NCBI RefSeq assembly: GCF_009696065.1
Contig: NZ_VUMS01000013.1
Coordinates: 35,805 to 99,804 of the forward strand
Source of the DNA: Oliverpabstia intestinalis
Lineage (GTDB): Bacteria > Bacillota > Clostridia > Lachnospirales > Lachnospiraceae
Length of the DNA: 64,000 nt
Direction of reading: 5' to 3'
Shown: positions 16,145-24,287 of the stretch, piece after piece
Layout of the letters: each line of letters starts with the position of its first letter
Numbering within the stretch: the stretch's first letter is position 1
The notes under the pieces: model-generated
The model's input: the letters and a program-made list of their open reading frames with translations, nothing else
Database searches by the model: none
What the model was told of the DNA's origin: nothing
Made by a program: the position numbers and the translations under genes

Positions 16145-17301
16145 GACAATTTGAACTGATTGCCCCCTGTCACTTCGGACTGGAAGCAGTATTAAAAAGA
16201 GAAATCCTGGATCTTGGTTATGAGATCAGCAAGGTAGAAGATGGAAAGGTAAGTTTCTGGGGAGATGAGGAAGCGGTGGCTTATGCCAATATGTTTCTTC
16301 GAACCGCAGAGAGAGTTCTGTTAAAAGCAGGAGAATTTAAGGCGTGTACCTATGATGAGCTGTTTGAGAAAACGAAAGCTCTCCCGTGGGAAGAATATAT
16401 CCCGGAAAACGGAAAGTTCTGGGTGAAAAAAGCTTCTTCGATCAAAAGCAAACTTTTCAGTCCTTCTGATATCCAGTCAATCATGAAAAAAGCCATGGTA
16501 GAACGGATGAAGCAGAAATATCACAGAGAGCATTTTGAAGAAGATGGTGTCAGCTATCCGGTGCGCGTATCGCTGATGAAAGATATCGTAACCGTGGGAA
16601 TTGACACAACAGGGGTATCTCTTCATAAGCGAGGATATCGGAAATTACAGTCAAAAGCACCGATCTCCGAGACGCTTGCAGCGGCACTGATCATGTTGAC
16701 TCCGTGGAAGAAAGACCGGATCCTGGTGGATCCTTTCTGTGGAAGCGGAACCTTCCCGATCGAAGCTGCGATGATGGCATGTAATATTGCGCCAGGTATG
16801 AACCGTTCCTTTCTGGCAGAAGACTGGACGAACCTGATTCCGCGCAAACACTGGTATAATGCGCTGGAAGAAGCGCAGGATCTGGTACATATGGAAGAAA
16901 GTCTGGATCTGCAGGGATACGATATCGATCCGGAAGTGGTAAAAAATGCAAGAGAAAATGCAGTGGCAGCAGGCGTGGATCATCTGATTCATTTTCAGCA
17001 GAGAGAAGTGGAGAAACTGCGTCATCCGAAAAAATATGGATTTATAATTACCAATCCGCCGTACGGCGAACGTCTTGAAGAAAAAGAGATGCTTCCCGGA
17101 CTGTATCGTCAGATCGGTGAGGTATATGAAAAACTGGATGCCTGGTCGATGTATCTGATCACCAGTTACCAGGATGCAGAACGCTATATTGGAAGAAAAG
17201 CAGATAAGAACCGGAAAATTTATAACGGTATGATCCGGACCTATTACTATCAGTTCCTTGGACCAAAACCACCGAAACGCAGAGAGGGAGAGACACGATG
17301 A
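16141..17301 (+). CDS. THUMP-domain class I RNA methyltransferase (RlmL/YpsC type)
   Basis: A 386-residue enzyme with an N-terminal ferredoxin-like/THUMP region (about residues 1-160) and a Rossmann methyltransferase domain. The latter has SAM motif LVDPFCGSGTFPIEAAM (Asp197) and catalytic NPPYGERL (Asn305). It corresponds to the N-terminal half of E. coli RlmL, which makes m2G2445 in 23S rRNA, and to Bacillus YpsC. The same rRNA target is likely but not proven. Translation is coupled to both neighbours through ATGA overlaps. Confidence 0.9.
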   Translation: MRQFELIAPCHFGLEAVLKREILDLGYEISKVEDGKVSFWGDEEAVAYANMFLRTAERVLLKAGEFKACTYDELFEKTKALPWEEYIPENGKFWVKKASSIKSKLFSPSDIQSIMKKAMVERMKQKYHREHFEEDGVSYPVRVSLMKDIVTVGIDTTGVSLHKRGYRKLQSKAPISETLAAALIMLTPWKKDRILVDPFCGSGTFPIEAAMMACNIAPGMNRSFLAEDWTNLIPRKHWYNALEEAQDLVHMEESLDLQGYDIDPEVVKNARENAVAAGVDHLIHFQQREVEKLRHPKKYGFIITNPPYGERLEEKEMLPGLYRQIGEVYEKLDAWSMYLITSYQDAERYIGRKADKNRKIYNGMIRTYYYQFLGPKPPKRREGETR

Positions 17302-17900
17302 AACGTTTGATATTTGCCACAGGCAATCAGAATAAAATGCGGGAAATCCGGGAGATTCTGGCAGATCTTCCGGTAGAGATCCTGTCCATGAAACAGGCAG
17401 GGATCGAAGCGGATATTGTGGAAGATGGAAAAACCTTTGAGGAAAATGCCATCATCAAGGCAAAAACGATCATGGAACTGACCGGAGAACTGGTGCTGGC
17501 AGACGATTCCGGACTGGAAATTGACTATCTCAATAAAGAGCCTGGAATTTATTCCGCAAGATATATGGGAGAAGATACCTCTTACAGGGTAAAAAATATC
17601 AATCTGATCGAACGGCTGACAGGTGTACCGGATGAAAAAAGAACGGCACGCTTTGTCTGTGCAATTGCAGCAGCATTTCCGGATGGAACCATAAAGACAA
17701 CCGAGGGTGTGATCGAAGGCCGGATCGGATATGAAGAACGTGGTGAGAACGGATTTGGTTATGATCCTATCTTTTATGTACCGGAATTCGGCTGTACAAC
17801 AGCTGAACTATCGGAAGAACAGAAGAATGCAGTAAGTCACAGAGGAAAAGCCCTGGAAAAGATGAGGGAGATTCTGAAAGAAAGTGTGAATGCAGAATGA
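17298..17900 (+). CDS. rdgB: XTP/dITP pyrophosphatase (RdgB/HAM1)
   Basis: Cleans the nucleotide pool by hydrolysing dITP, XTP and ITP to monophosphates. The 200-residue product is full length: FATGNQNKMREI at the N-terminus, the metal/catalytic stretch ADDSGLEIDYLNKEPGIYSARYMG, NGFGYDPIFYVPE and SHRGKALEKM. ATGA overlap with the methyltransferase upstream and the phosphodiesterase downstream. Confidence 0.95.
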   Translation: MKRLIFATGNQNKMREIREILADLPVEILSMKQAGIEADIVEDGKTFEENAIIKAKTIMELTGELVLADDSGLEIDYLNKEPGIYSARYMGEDTSYRVKNINLIERLTGVPDEKRTARFVCAIAAAFPDGTIKTTEGVIEGRIGYEERGENGFGYDPIFYVPEFGCTTAELSEEQKNAVSHRGKALEKMREILKESVNAE

Positions 17901-18385
17901 AGATTTTGGTAGTCAGTGATACACACGGACATGACGAAAATCTGATGCGTGTCCTGCAGCGGGAATGGCCGATTGATGCGCTGATCCACTGCGGAGATCT
18001 GGAAGGATCAGAGGATTATATCCCGGAGGCTGTAGAATGTCCCTGTTTCTTTGTGAGAGGAAATAACGATTTTTTCAGCGATTTGCCAAAGGAAGAAGTA
18101 TTCAGTCTGGAAAATTATCGCATTATGGTAACACATGGACATATGCACGGTGTTTCGTTAAGTACCTGTCAGCTGGAAGAAGAAGCCAGGAGTCGTCAGG
18201 TACAGGTTGTAATGTTTGGACATACCCATTATCCTTACCTGGACGAAGAGGAGGATCTGACAGTTTTAAATCCGGGCAGTCTTTCTTACCCGCGCCAGCC
18301 GGGACGAAAACCGAGTTATCTTGTTATGCAAATTGATGAACAGGGAAAGGCACATTACGAACACAGATACCTCGAGAAATCCTGA
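17897..18385 (+). CDS. YsnB/MJ0936-type metallophosphoesterase
   Basis: A 162-residue calcineurin-fold phosphoesterase. Motifs: VVSDTHGHDENL, IHCGDLEGSEDY, VRGNNDFFSDL, MVTHGHMHGV and MFGHTHYPYL. It is a second, shorter family member in the same operon as the YfcE-type enzyme, separated from it by two genes. In Bacillus a ysnB gene also follows rdgB (ysnA), so this gene order is conserved. Substrate unknown. It is the last gene before the tRNA cluster promoter. Confidence 0.9.
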   Translation: MKILVVSDTHGHDENLMRVLQREWPIDALIHCGDLEGSEDYIPEAVECPCFFVRGNNDFFSDLPKEEVFSLENYRIMVTHGHMHGVSLSTCQLEEEARSRQVQVVMFGHTHYPYLDEEEDLTVLNPGSLSYPRQPGRKPSYLVMQIDEQGKAHYEHRYLEKS

Positions 18386-18440
18386 AAAATAAGGAAAAAT
18401 CAGGAAAATAAAAAAAATTAAAAAAATTCAAAAAAAGGTG

Positions 18441-18469
18441 TTGACTTTTAGCAAACTATACACTATAAT
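18441..18469 (+). promoter_or_regulatory. tRNA cluster promoter
   Basis: TTGACT (18441-18446), 17 bases, TATAAT (18464-18469). A leader hairpin GTGCTGAGC / GCTCAACAC lies between promoter and the first tRNA. Confidence 0.88.
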
Positions 18470-18511
18470 ACTCCTTGTGCTGAGCGAGAGAGCTCAACAC
18501 GAGGAACAAAA

Positions 18512-18586
18512 CGGGGTGTGGCTCAGCTTGGCTAGAGCGCCTGGTTTGGGACCAGGAGGTCGCAGGTTCGAATCCTGTCACCCCGA
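18512..18586 (+). tRNA. tRNA-Pro, anticodon TGG
   Basis: Acceptor CGGGGTG / CACCCCG, anticodon loop TTTGGGA, T arm GCAGGTTCGAATCCTGT, discriminator A. CCA not encoded. Confidence 0.95.
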
Positions 18587-18587
18587 C

Positions 18588-18657
18588 TTACGCGAACAAC
18601 AAGTAAAAGTCTGTGCTTGCATGAGGACTTAACGAGTGTCGCGATGACGAGTAAAAT
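18588..18657 (+). repeat. Second repeat type between tRNA-Pro and tRNA-Gly
   Basis: The sequence starts TTACGCGAACAACAAGT one base after tRNA-Pro and resembles the reverse complement of the insertion at 12527-12585 over about 60-70 bp. It contains no gene. The remaining spacer to tRNA-Gly (18658-18702) is A+T-rich and unexplained. Confidence 0.7.
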
Positions 18658-18702
18658 CTGCGAAGTGTATTTTGTCTCGTTTAACAACTAAATAATTCCT
18701 AT

Positions 18703-18773
18703 GCGGGTGTAGTTCAATGGTAGAACACCAGCCTTCCAAGCTGGATACGTGGGTTCGATTCCCATCACCCGCT
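18703..18773 (+). tRNA. tRNA-Gly, anticodon TCC
   Basis: Acceptor GCGGGTG / CACCCGC, anticodon loop CTTCCAA, discriminator T. CCA not encoded. Confidence 0.95.
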
Positions 18774-18797
18774 TCCATCAGACATATCTGATGAGTA

Positions 18798-18873
<76 letters not shown>

Positions 18874-18899
18874 TTCTTTTCTCTAAAGAGGAAAGGTAT

Positions 18900-18974
18900 G
18901 GTGGGTATAGCGCAGTTGGTTAGCGCGCCAGATTGTGGCTCTGGAGGCCCAGGGTTCGAATCCCTGTATCCACC
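18900..18974 (+). tRNA. tRNA-His, anticodon GTG
   Basis: Acceptor GTGGGTA / TATCCAC, anticodon loop TTGTGGC. A genomically encoded G at -1 (18900) faces C73 (18974), the identity pair of tRNA-His. CCA not encoded. Confidence 0.95.
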
Positions 18975-18992
18975 CTGCCGTAAGGCGTACGT

Positions 18993-19064
18993 TGGGCTAT
19001 CGCCAAGCGGTAAGGCACAGGACTTTGACTCCTGCATTCGGCAGTTCGAATCTGCCTAGCCCAG
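18993..19064 (+). tRNA. tRNA-Gln, anticodon TTG
   Basis: Acceptor TGGGCTA / TAGCCCA, anticodon loop CTTTGAC, discriminator G. Its wobble U is a target of the mnm5s2U pathway. CCA not encoded. Confidence 0.95.
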
Positions 19065-19069
19065 GTTAT

Positions 19070-19142
19070 GGGATATTAGCTCAGTTGGTAGAGCACTTGA
19101 CTTTTAATCAAGTTGTCCGGGGTTCGAATCCCCGATGTCTCA
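19070..19142 (+). tRNA. tRNA-Lys, anticodon TTT
   Basis: Acceptor GGGATAT / ATGTCTC with two G-U pairs, anticodon loop CTTTTAA, discriminator A. A substrate expected for both t6A (A37) and mnm5s2U (U34). CCA not encoded. Confidence 0.95.
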
Positions 19143-19144
19143 TC

Positions 19145-19171
19145 GGACAAGCCTAGTGCTTGTCCTTTTTT
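19145..19171 (+). terminator. tRNA cluster terminator
   Basis: GGACAAGC / GCTTGTCC with a five-base loop, followed by TTTTTT. Confidence 0.9.
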
Positions 19172-19198
19172 CGTTTTCTGTGCAGAACACATACACAG

Positions 19199-19278
19199 GC
19201 GGTTATGGCGGAATTGGCAGACGCGCTGGTTTTAGGTGCCAGTGGGCAACCGTGTGGGTTCGAGTCCCACTAACCGCA
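19199..19278 (+). tRNA. tRNA-Leu, anticodon TAG
   Basis: Acceptor GCGGTTA / TAACCGC, anticodon stem CTGGT / GCCAG with loop TTTAGGT, a short variable arm, discriminator A. It lies beyond the cluster terminator, so it needs read-through or its own promoter, which I could not identify. CCA not encoded. Confidence 0.93.
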
Positions 19279-19370
19279 TTTTATAGAAATTGCTGATGTT
19301 CATATCTTAGATTCTCATTGATTTCCCGGATAATAAAACATGATAGAAAAATGAAAAAGGAGGCCATTGT

Positions 19371-19730
19371 ATGATAAAAGAAAGAAAATGGCTGGTGGAT
19401 CTTGCAGGGGGTGCAGCAGTATATCCGGCAGCATACCAGGACATGGGAATCGAGATGTGTCCGTGTAGTGATTTTCAGACAAAAACGATCAGAGAAGGGG
19501 AAGAATATCCGCCTGCATTATTTCTGGGGAAATTTTCCAGGGTAAAGCAGAGGCATAAGTTGACAAACCACAGACACGATGGTAGGCTAGAACCATCTCA
19601 GGTGTCAGATCAGACATATAGAAAGGAATCATGCGATGAGAGAAAAATACGAATCATTATCAGCAGGAGAGCTTCGGGAAGTAGCCAAAGCAAGAGGACT
19701 GAAAGGAATCTCTGCTCTGAGAAAAGATGA
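19371..19730 (+). CDS. Possible small protein overlapping the start of rho
   Basis: The frame starts MIKERKWLVDLAGGAAVYPA directly behind a near-perfect AAAAAGGAGG site (six bases to the ATG). It runs 119 codons, the last 95 bases lying in another frame of rho. The first 55 residues look protein-like (VDLAGGAAVYPAAYQDMGIEMCPCSDF); the tail is Lys/Arg/Ser-rich and looks like a shadow of rho. A rho promoter lies inside the frame (19560). Options are a real small gene, a leader peptide for rho control, or a decayed gene that lost its own stop. I recognise no family. Confidence 0.4.
   Translation: MIKERKWLVDLAGGAAVYPAAYQDMGIEMCPCSDFQTKTIREGEEYPPALFLGKFSRVKQRHKLTNHRHDGRLEPSQVSDQTYRKESCDERKIRIIISRRASGSSQSKRTERNLCSEKR
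19560..19588 (+). promoter_or_regulatory. rho promoter
   Basis: TTGACA (19560-19565), 17 bases, TAGGCT (19583-19588), 48 bases upstream of the rho start. Confidence 0.6.
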
Positions 19731-20940
19731 ACTGGTACAGCGGATGCTGGAGGAGGATGCGAAAGAGCAGGAAAAACAGATCGAGGATAAAAAAGCAGAA
19801 TTTGGACAGCTGGACAGTGGAATCGAGGCAAACGGTATTCTGGAAGTGCTTGCTGACGGTTATGGATTCATCCGCAGTGATAATTATATGCCGGGTGAGA
19901 ATGATGTGTATGTATCCCCTTCACAGATCCGCCGCTTTAATCTGAAAACGGGAGATATTGTACGGGGAAGTACAAGAGTAAGAAAAGAAAATGAAAAGTT
20001 TGGAGCACTGCTGTATGTGACTTCTATCAACGGTATGTCACCGAATGAAAATACGAAACGATATAGCTTTGAAGATATGACCCCGATCTTTCCGGATTCC
20101 CGTCTTCGTCTGGAACGCCCTGGCGGAAGTATGGCGATGCGGATCGTAGATCTGATCAGTCCAATCGGAAAAGGTCAGAGAGGTATGATCGTATCTCCGC
20201 CGAAGGCAGGTAAAACGACCCTGTTGAAAGAGGCTGCACAGTCCATTCTTCGAAACAGCCCGGATATGCATCTGATCATTCTTCTGATTGATGAACGCCC
20301 GGAGGAAGTAACGGATATCAGGGAAGCGATTCGCGGGGATAACGTGGAAGTCATCTATTCTACGTTTGATGAGCAGCCGGAACATCACAAACGGGTGTCT
20401 GAGATGACTATTGAACGAGCAAAACGTCTGGTAGAACATAAAAAAGACGTTACAATCTTTATTGACAGTATCACACGACTGGCAAGGGCATACAATCTGA
20501 CTGTTCCACCAAGCGGAAGAACACTTTCCGGTGGTCTTGATCCGGCAGCTCTGCATATGCCGAAACGATTCTTCGGTGCGGCAAGAAATATGAGAGAGGG
20601 CGGAAGCCTTACTATCCTTGCCACAGCACTTGTGGATACCGGAAGTAAGATGGATGATGTGGTATATGAAGAATTTAAGGGCACTGGCAATATGGAGCTG
20701 GTACTGGATCGGAAACTGCAGGAAAAGAGAGTGTTCCCGGCCATTGATATTGCAAAATCCGGAACAAGAAGAGAGGATCTTTTACTGAGTCAGGATGAAC
20801 AGGAAGCTGTCTATATCATGCGAAAAGCGTTGAATGGTATGAAAGCAGATGAGGCGGTGGAGAACATACTGAACATGTTTACAAAAACCAGAAACAATCA
20901 GGAACTGGTAAATCAGGTAAAGAATCAGAAATTTATCTAA
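19636..20940 (+). CDS. rho: Transcription termination factor Rho
   Basis: Hexameric RNA helicase that ends transcription of untranslated RNA. The 434-residue product begins with a Rho_N helix-extended-loop domain ([31 protein letters not shown]), then an OB/cold-shock RNA-binding domain ([14 protein letters not shown]...[16 protein letters not shown]). The RecA-type motor has Walker [14 protein letters not shown], Walker [14 protein letters not shown] and the R-loop region [10 protein letters not shown]. No large Asn-rich insertion is present, unlike some Clostridia. Ribosome site AAAGGA. Confidence 0.98.
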   Translation: MREKYESLSAGELREVAKARGLKGISALRKDELVQRMLEEDAKEQEKQIEDKKAEFGQLDSGIEANGILEVLADGYGFIRSDNYMPGENDVYVSPSQIRRFNLKTGDIVRGSTRVRKENEKFGALLYVTSINGMSPNENTKRYSFEDMTPIFPDSRLRLERPGGSMAMRIVDLISPIGKGQRGMIVSPPKAGKTTLLKEAAQSILRNSPDMHLIILLIDERPEEVTDIREAIRGDNVEVIYSTFDEQPEHHKRVSEMTIERAKRLVEHKKDVTIFIDSITRLARAYNLTVPPSGRTLSGGLDPAALHMPKRFFGAARNMREGGSLTILATALVDTGSKMDDVVYEEFKGTGNMELVLDRKLQEKRVFPAIDIAKSGTRREDLLLSQDEQEAVYIMRKALNGMKADEAVENILNMFTKTRNNQELVNQVKNQKFI

Positions 20941-20946
20941 AAGCAC

Positions 20947-20975
20947 TTGCTTTTTTATAGAGCATATGTTATACT
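20947..20975 (+). promoter_or_regulatory. rpmE promoter
   Basis: TTGCTT (20947-20952), 17 bases, TATACT (20970-20975) with a TG extension (TGT before the -10). Confidence 0.65.
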
Positions 20976-21041
20976 TTACAAGCTGTTTAAATTTGAGAAA
21001 ATAGTAAAATATATATAAGAAAATTGGAAGAGGTGAAAGAA

Positions 21042-21245
21042 ATGAGAGAAGGAATCCATCCAGATTATTATCAGGCAACAGTAACCTGCAACTGTGGTAA
21101 CACATTTGTAACAGGTTCTACAAAGAAAGATATCCACGTAGAAATCTGCTCCAAATGTCATCCATTCTACACAGGTCAGCAGAAAGCTGCTGCAGCTCGT
21201 GGACGTATTGATAAGTTCAACAAAAAATACGGTATTAACGCATAA
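21042..21245 (+). CDS. rpmE: Ribosomal protein L31, zinc-binding type
   Basis: A 67-residue protein of the 50S central protuberance. [22 protein letters not shown], then [15 protein letters not shown], gives the four cysteines (CxC and CxxC) of the C+ zinc form. The start ATG 21042 has AGAGGTG in front; an upstream in-frame TTG (21024) can be dismissed. A paralogous zinc-free L31 may exist elsewhere. Confidence 0.97.
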   Translation: MREGIHPDYYQATVTCNCGNTFVTGSTKKDIHVEICSKCHPFYTGQQKAAAARGRIDKFNKKYGINA

Positions 21246-21263
21246 GACAATAAGAAAAGACAA

Positions 21264-21299
21264 GCGGGTTGAGGTTTTTACAAATCTCAACCTGTTTTT
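21264..21299 (+). terminator. rpmE terminator
   Basis: GGTTGAG / CTCAACC stem with a 12-base loop, then TGTTTTT. Some read-through into DUF1385 is possible. Confidence 0.7.
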
Positions 21300-21325
21300 C
21301 TCTATAGGAATGTAAGGGAGAAACG

Positions 21326-22273
21326 ATGAAATCTTCAAATATAGGTGGTCAGGCTGTCATGGAAGGTATCATGATGCGCAGTGGAGATCAGTATTCCATT
21401 GGTGTCAGAAAACCGGACGGTGAGATCGAGGTGAAGGTGGAGCCATACAGGAGCTGGGCAAAAGACAGTAGCATTTGGAAACTGCCTGTTTTCCGGGGTG
21501 TGGCTTCTTTTTTTGAATCTTTGGTTGTGGGGATCCGGTGTCTGATGTATTCGGCAAGTTTTATTGAGGACGAAGAAGAGGATGCGAAGAAACCAGGGAA
21601 AGAAAAGACAGAAGAACAGAAAGAAAAAGAAGAAAAATGGCTGATGTATGGGACAATGACATTTTCTGTGATATTTTCCATAGCCCTGTTTATCATGCTG
21701 CCGTATTTTCTGGCAGGCTTTCTTCGGAATGTGACGACGTCCGAAGGCGTGATCGCTGTTGCAGAAGCATGTGTACGCATGATTCTGTTTCTCGGTTATC
21801 TGGTGCTGATTTCCAGAATGAAAGATATTCAGAGAGTATTTATGTATCACGGAGCGGAACATAAGTGTATTAACTGTGTGGAACACGGACTGGAACTGAA
21901 TGTGGAAAATGTAATGAAAAGTTCCAGAGAACATAAACGCTGCGGAACCAGCTTTTTGCTGTTTGTCATGATCGTCAGCATTATTTTCTTTTTGTTTATC
22001 CGGGTGTCTTCACCGGTACTGCGGGTAGTGATCCGTCTGCTTCTGATGCCGGTTATCGCCGGAGTATCTTATGAGATTATCCGGCTGGCAGGAAAAAGTG
22101 ATAACAAAATTGTAGCATTGTTGAGTAAACCGGGGCTGATGTTACAGCATCTGACAACGAGAGAGCCGGAACCGGAGATGGCAGAGGTTGCTATCGCAGC
22201 GGTAGAAGCGGTATTTGACTGGAGAAGTTATCTGAAAGAAAACTTTCCGGAACAATACGGAGAAAAGTCATGA
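21326..22273 (+). CDS. DUF1385 family membrane protein
   Basis: The N-terminus SSNIGGQAVMEGIMMRSGDQY is the hallmark of DUF1385. Other family signatures are MYHGAEHKCINCVEHG (His/Cys-rich) and SREHKRCGTSFLLFV. Hydrophobic segments lie near residues 110-135, 145-163, 208-227 and 230-255. A charged Glu/Lys stretch at about 86-108 precedes the first. The His/Cys motifs suggest metal binding, but no biochemical function is established. It is placed between rpmE and prmC-prfA, an order I recall from other Clostridia. It overlaps prmC by four bases (ATGA), so expression is coupled to release-factor methylation. Confidence 0.92.
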   Translation: MKSSNIGGQAVMEGIMMRSGDQYSIGVRKPDGEIEVKVEPYRSWAKDSSIWKLPVFRGVASFFESLVVGIRCLMYSASFIEDEEEDAKKPGKEKTEEQKEKEEKWLMYGTMTFSVIFSIALFIMLPYFLAGFLRNVTTSEGVIAVAEACVRMILFLGYLVLISRMKDIQRVFMYHGAEHKCINCVEHGLELNVENVMKSSREHKRCGTSFLLFVMIVSIIFFLFIRVSSPVLRVVIRLLLMPVIAGVSYEIIRLAGKSDNKIVALLSKPGLMLQHLTTREPEPEMAEVAIAAVEAVFDWRSYLKENFPEQYGEKS

Positions 22274-23127
22274 GTACATTGAGACAATTGCTTTCATGGG
22301 GAAGCGAAACACTGGAGAAAGCCGAAGTACCGGACAGCGGACAGGATGCATGGATGTTGATGGAAGAAGTCTTCGGAATAGAAAAAAGCTATTATTTTCT
22401 TCACGGAACTGATAAAATAGACCTGGATGTACAAAAAAGATATGAAGAGATGATCCGGGACCGGGCAAAACGGATTCCGGTACAATATCTGACCGGAAAA
22501 GCCTGGTTTATGGGGTATGAATTTCTGGTTAATTCCAGTGTGCTGATTCCACGATTTGATACGGAAGTTCTGGTGGAGGAGACAATAAAACATATTATGC
22601 CGGGATGTCGGTTATTAGATGTATGTACCGGAAGCGGCTGTATTTTGCTGAGCTTGCTGGAAGAATGTAAGGGCAGGATCAGCGCGGCAACAGGTGTAGA
22701 TATTTCCAAAGATGCACTGCAGGTTGCAATTGCAAACAGAAACAGGATGGGACTCACAGCGGATTTCAGAGAGAGTGATCTGTTTTCGGATGTTGAGGGA
22801 GTTTATGATGTGATCGTGTCGAATCCACCGTATATTGCCACGAAAGAACTGGAGGGACTGATGCCGGAGGTACGGGAGCATGAGCCGATATTGGCACTTG
22901 ACGGAATGGAAGACGGGTTATATTTTTACCGGGAGATTGTGGCGCAGGCAGGTGAATATCTGGAACAGGGAGGATGGCTCTGCTTTGAGATCGGATATGA
23001 TCAGGGAGAGGCACTGAAAGAGATGATGACAGAAGCCGGCTATGGACAGGTAAAGATCATCAAAGATCTGGCAGGACTTGACCGGGTAGCCATTGGACAG
23101 AAAAACAATAATTGGAATGAATTTTGA
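22270..23127 (+). CDS. prmC: Release factor glutamine methyltransferase
   Basis: Methylates the Gln of the GGQ motif of RF1 and RF2, using SAM. The 285-residue product has the helical N-terminal domain and a Rossmann domain with [16 protein letters not shown] and the catalytic NPPY (Asn185-Tyr188, [12 protein letters not shown]). Its substrate gene prfA follows 53 bases downstream, a widely conserved pairing. The spacer is occupied by a repeat hairpin. Confidence 0.95.
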   Translation: MSTLRQLLSWGSETLEKAEVPDSGQDAWMLMEEVFGIEKSYYFLHGTDKIDLDVQKRYEEMIRDRAKRIPVQYLTGKAWFMGYEFLVNSSVLIPRFDTEVLVEETIKHIMPGCRLLDVCTGSGCILLSLLEECKGRISAATGVDISKDALQVAIANRNRMGLTADFRESDLFSDVEGVYDVIVSNPPYIATKELEGLMPEVREHEPILALDGMEDGLYFYREIVAQAGEYLEQGGWLCFEIGYDQGEALKEMMTEAGYGQVKIIKDLAGLDRVAIGQKNNNWNEF

Positions 23128-23129
23128 AT

Positions 23130-23158
23130 CGTAACTGTGAAGGTACTGAACAGTTACG
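23130..23158. repeat. Hairpin copy of the GTAACTRTTCAG repeat between prmC and prfA
   Basis: CGTAACTGT and ACAGTTACG form a perfect nine-pair stem around an 11-base loop (GAAGGTACTGA). It begins two bases after the prmC stop and ends 10 bases before the prfA ribosome site. It also gives prfA a spurious upstream in-frame start. Confidence 0.88.
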
Positions 23159-23180
23159 AAATATACCAGGAGGAAGAGAA

Positions 23181-24251
23181 ATGTTTGATAAATTAGAAGA
23201 TCTGCTGGTTCGTCTGGAAGAAATTTTAAGTGAATTAAACGAGCCGGGAGTTGCAAATGATCCTGCACGTTTTCAGAAGCTGATGAAGGAACAGAGCGAA
23301 CTGCAGCCAATTGTGGATGCATACAAAGAATATAAAGCGTGTCAGCAGACGGTGGAAGAGAGTCTGATGATGCTGGATGAAGAATCTGACGAAGAGATGC
23401 GTGAGATGCTGAAAGAAGAGCTGGCAGATGCAAAAAACAGAATTGAAGAACTGGAGACAGAACTGAAGATCCTGTTGTTGCCTAAAGATCCGAATGACAG
23501 TAAAAATGTTATCGTTGAGATACGCGCCGGCGCCGGTGGTGACGAGGCTGCTTTATTTGCCGCTGAAATCTATCGTATGTATGTAAAATATGCAGAGTCC
23601 CGCAGATGGAAAACCGAGCTGATGTCTCTGAATGAAAACGGGATCGGCGGTTTCAAGGAAGTTACTTTTATGATCAATGGTGCGGGAGCATATTCCCGTC
23701 TGAAGTACGAAAGTGGTGTGCACCGTGTACAGCGTGTACCGGAGACAGAGTCCGGTGGACGTATCCATACTTCTACGATTACTGTAGCAATCATGCCGGA
23801 AGCAGAAGAAATTGATTTCCAGCTGGATCTGAATGACTGTAAGTTTGATGTATTCCGTGCATCCGGTAACGGTGGACAGTGTGTCAACACCACAGACTCC
23901 GCGGTACGTCTGACTCATATCCCGACCGGTATTGTAATTTCCTGCCAGGATGAAAAATCACAGCTCAAAAACAGAGATAAGGCACTGCGTGTTCTGCGCT
24001 CCCGTCTGTATGATATGGAGTTACAGAAACGTCATGACGAAGAAGCGGAAGCAAGAAGAAGCCAGGTAGGTACGGGAGACCGTTCCGAGAAGATTCGTAC
24101 CTATAACTTTCCGCAGGGCCGTGTGACAGATCACAGAATCAAACTGACCCTGCATCGTCTGGATACAATCTTAAATGGTGATCTTGATGAGATCATTGAC
24201 AGCCTGATCGCAGCAGACCAGACAGCCAAGCTGGCAAAAATGAACCAATAA
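23181..24251 (+). CDS. prfA: Peptide chain release factor 1
   Basis: Recognises UAA and UAG stop codons and triggers peptide release. 356 residues from ATG 23181 ([15 protein letters not shown]) behind CCAGGAGGAAG. A longer frame from 23124 only translates the repeat hairpin and is not real. GGQ is at residues 231-233 in the context [16 protein letters not shown]; most bacteria have AGGQHVNKTDSA, so C and T here are variations of the type seen in Clostridia. The codon-recognition region reads [14 protein letters not shown] (PxT as PET). Confidence 0.97.
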   Translation: MFDKLEDLLVRLEEILSELNEPGVANDPARFQKLMKEQSELQPIVDAYKEYKACQQTVEESLMMLDEESDEEMREMLKEELADAKNRIEELETELKILLLPKDPNDSKNVIVEIRAGAGGDEAALFAAEIYRMYVKYAESRRWKTELMSLNENGIGGFKEVTFMINGAGAYSRLKYESGVHRVQRVPETESGGRIHTSTITVAIMPEAEEIDFQLDLNDCKFDVFRASGNGGQCVNTTDSAVRLTHIPTGIVISCQDEKSQLKNRDKALRVLRSRLYDMELQKRHDEEAEARRSQVGTGDRSEKIRTYNFPQGRVTDHRIKLTLHRLDTILNGDLDEIIDSLIAADQTAKLAKMNQ

Positions 24252-24287
24252 ACAAAATATGTAAATAAAAGGATCGGAGGAAACATC

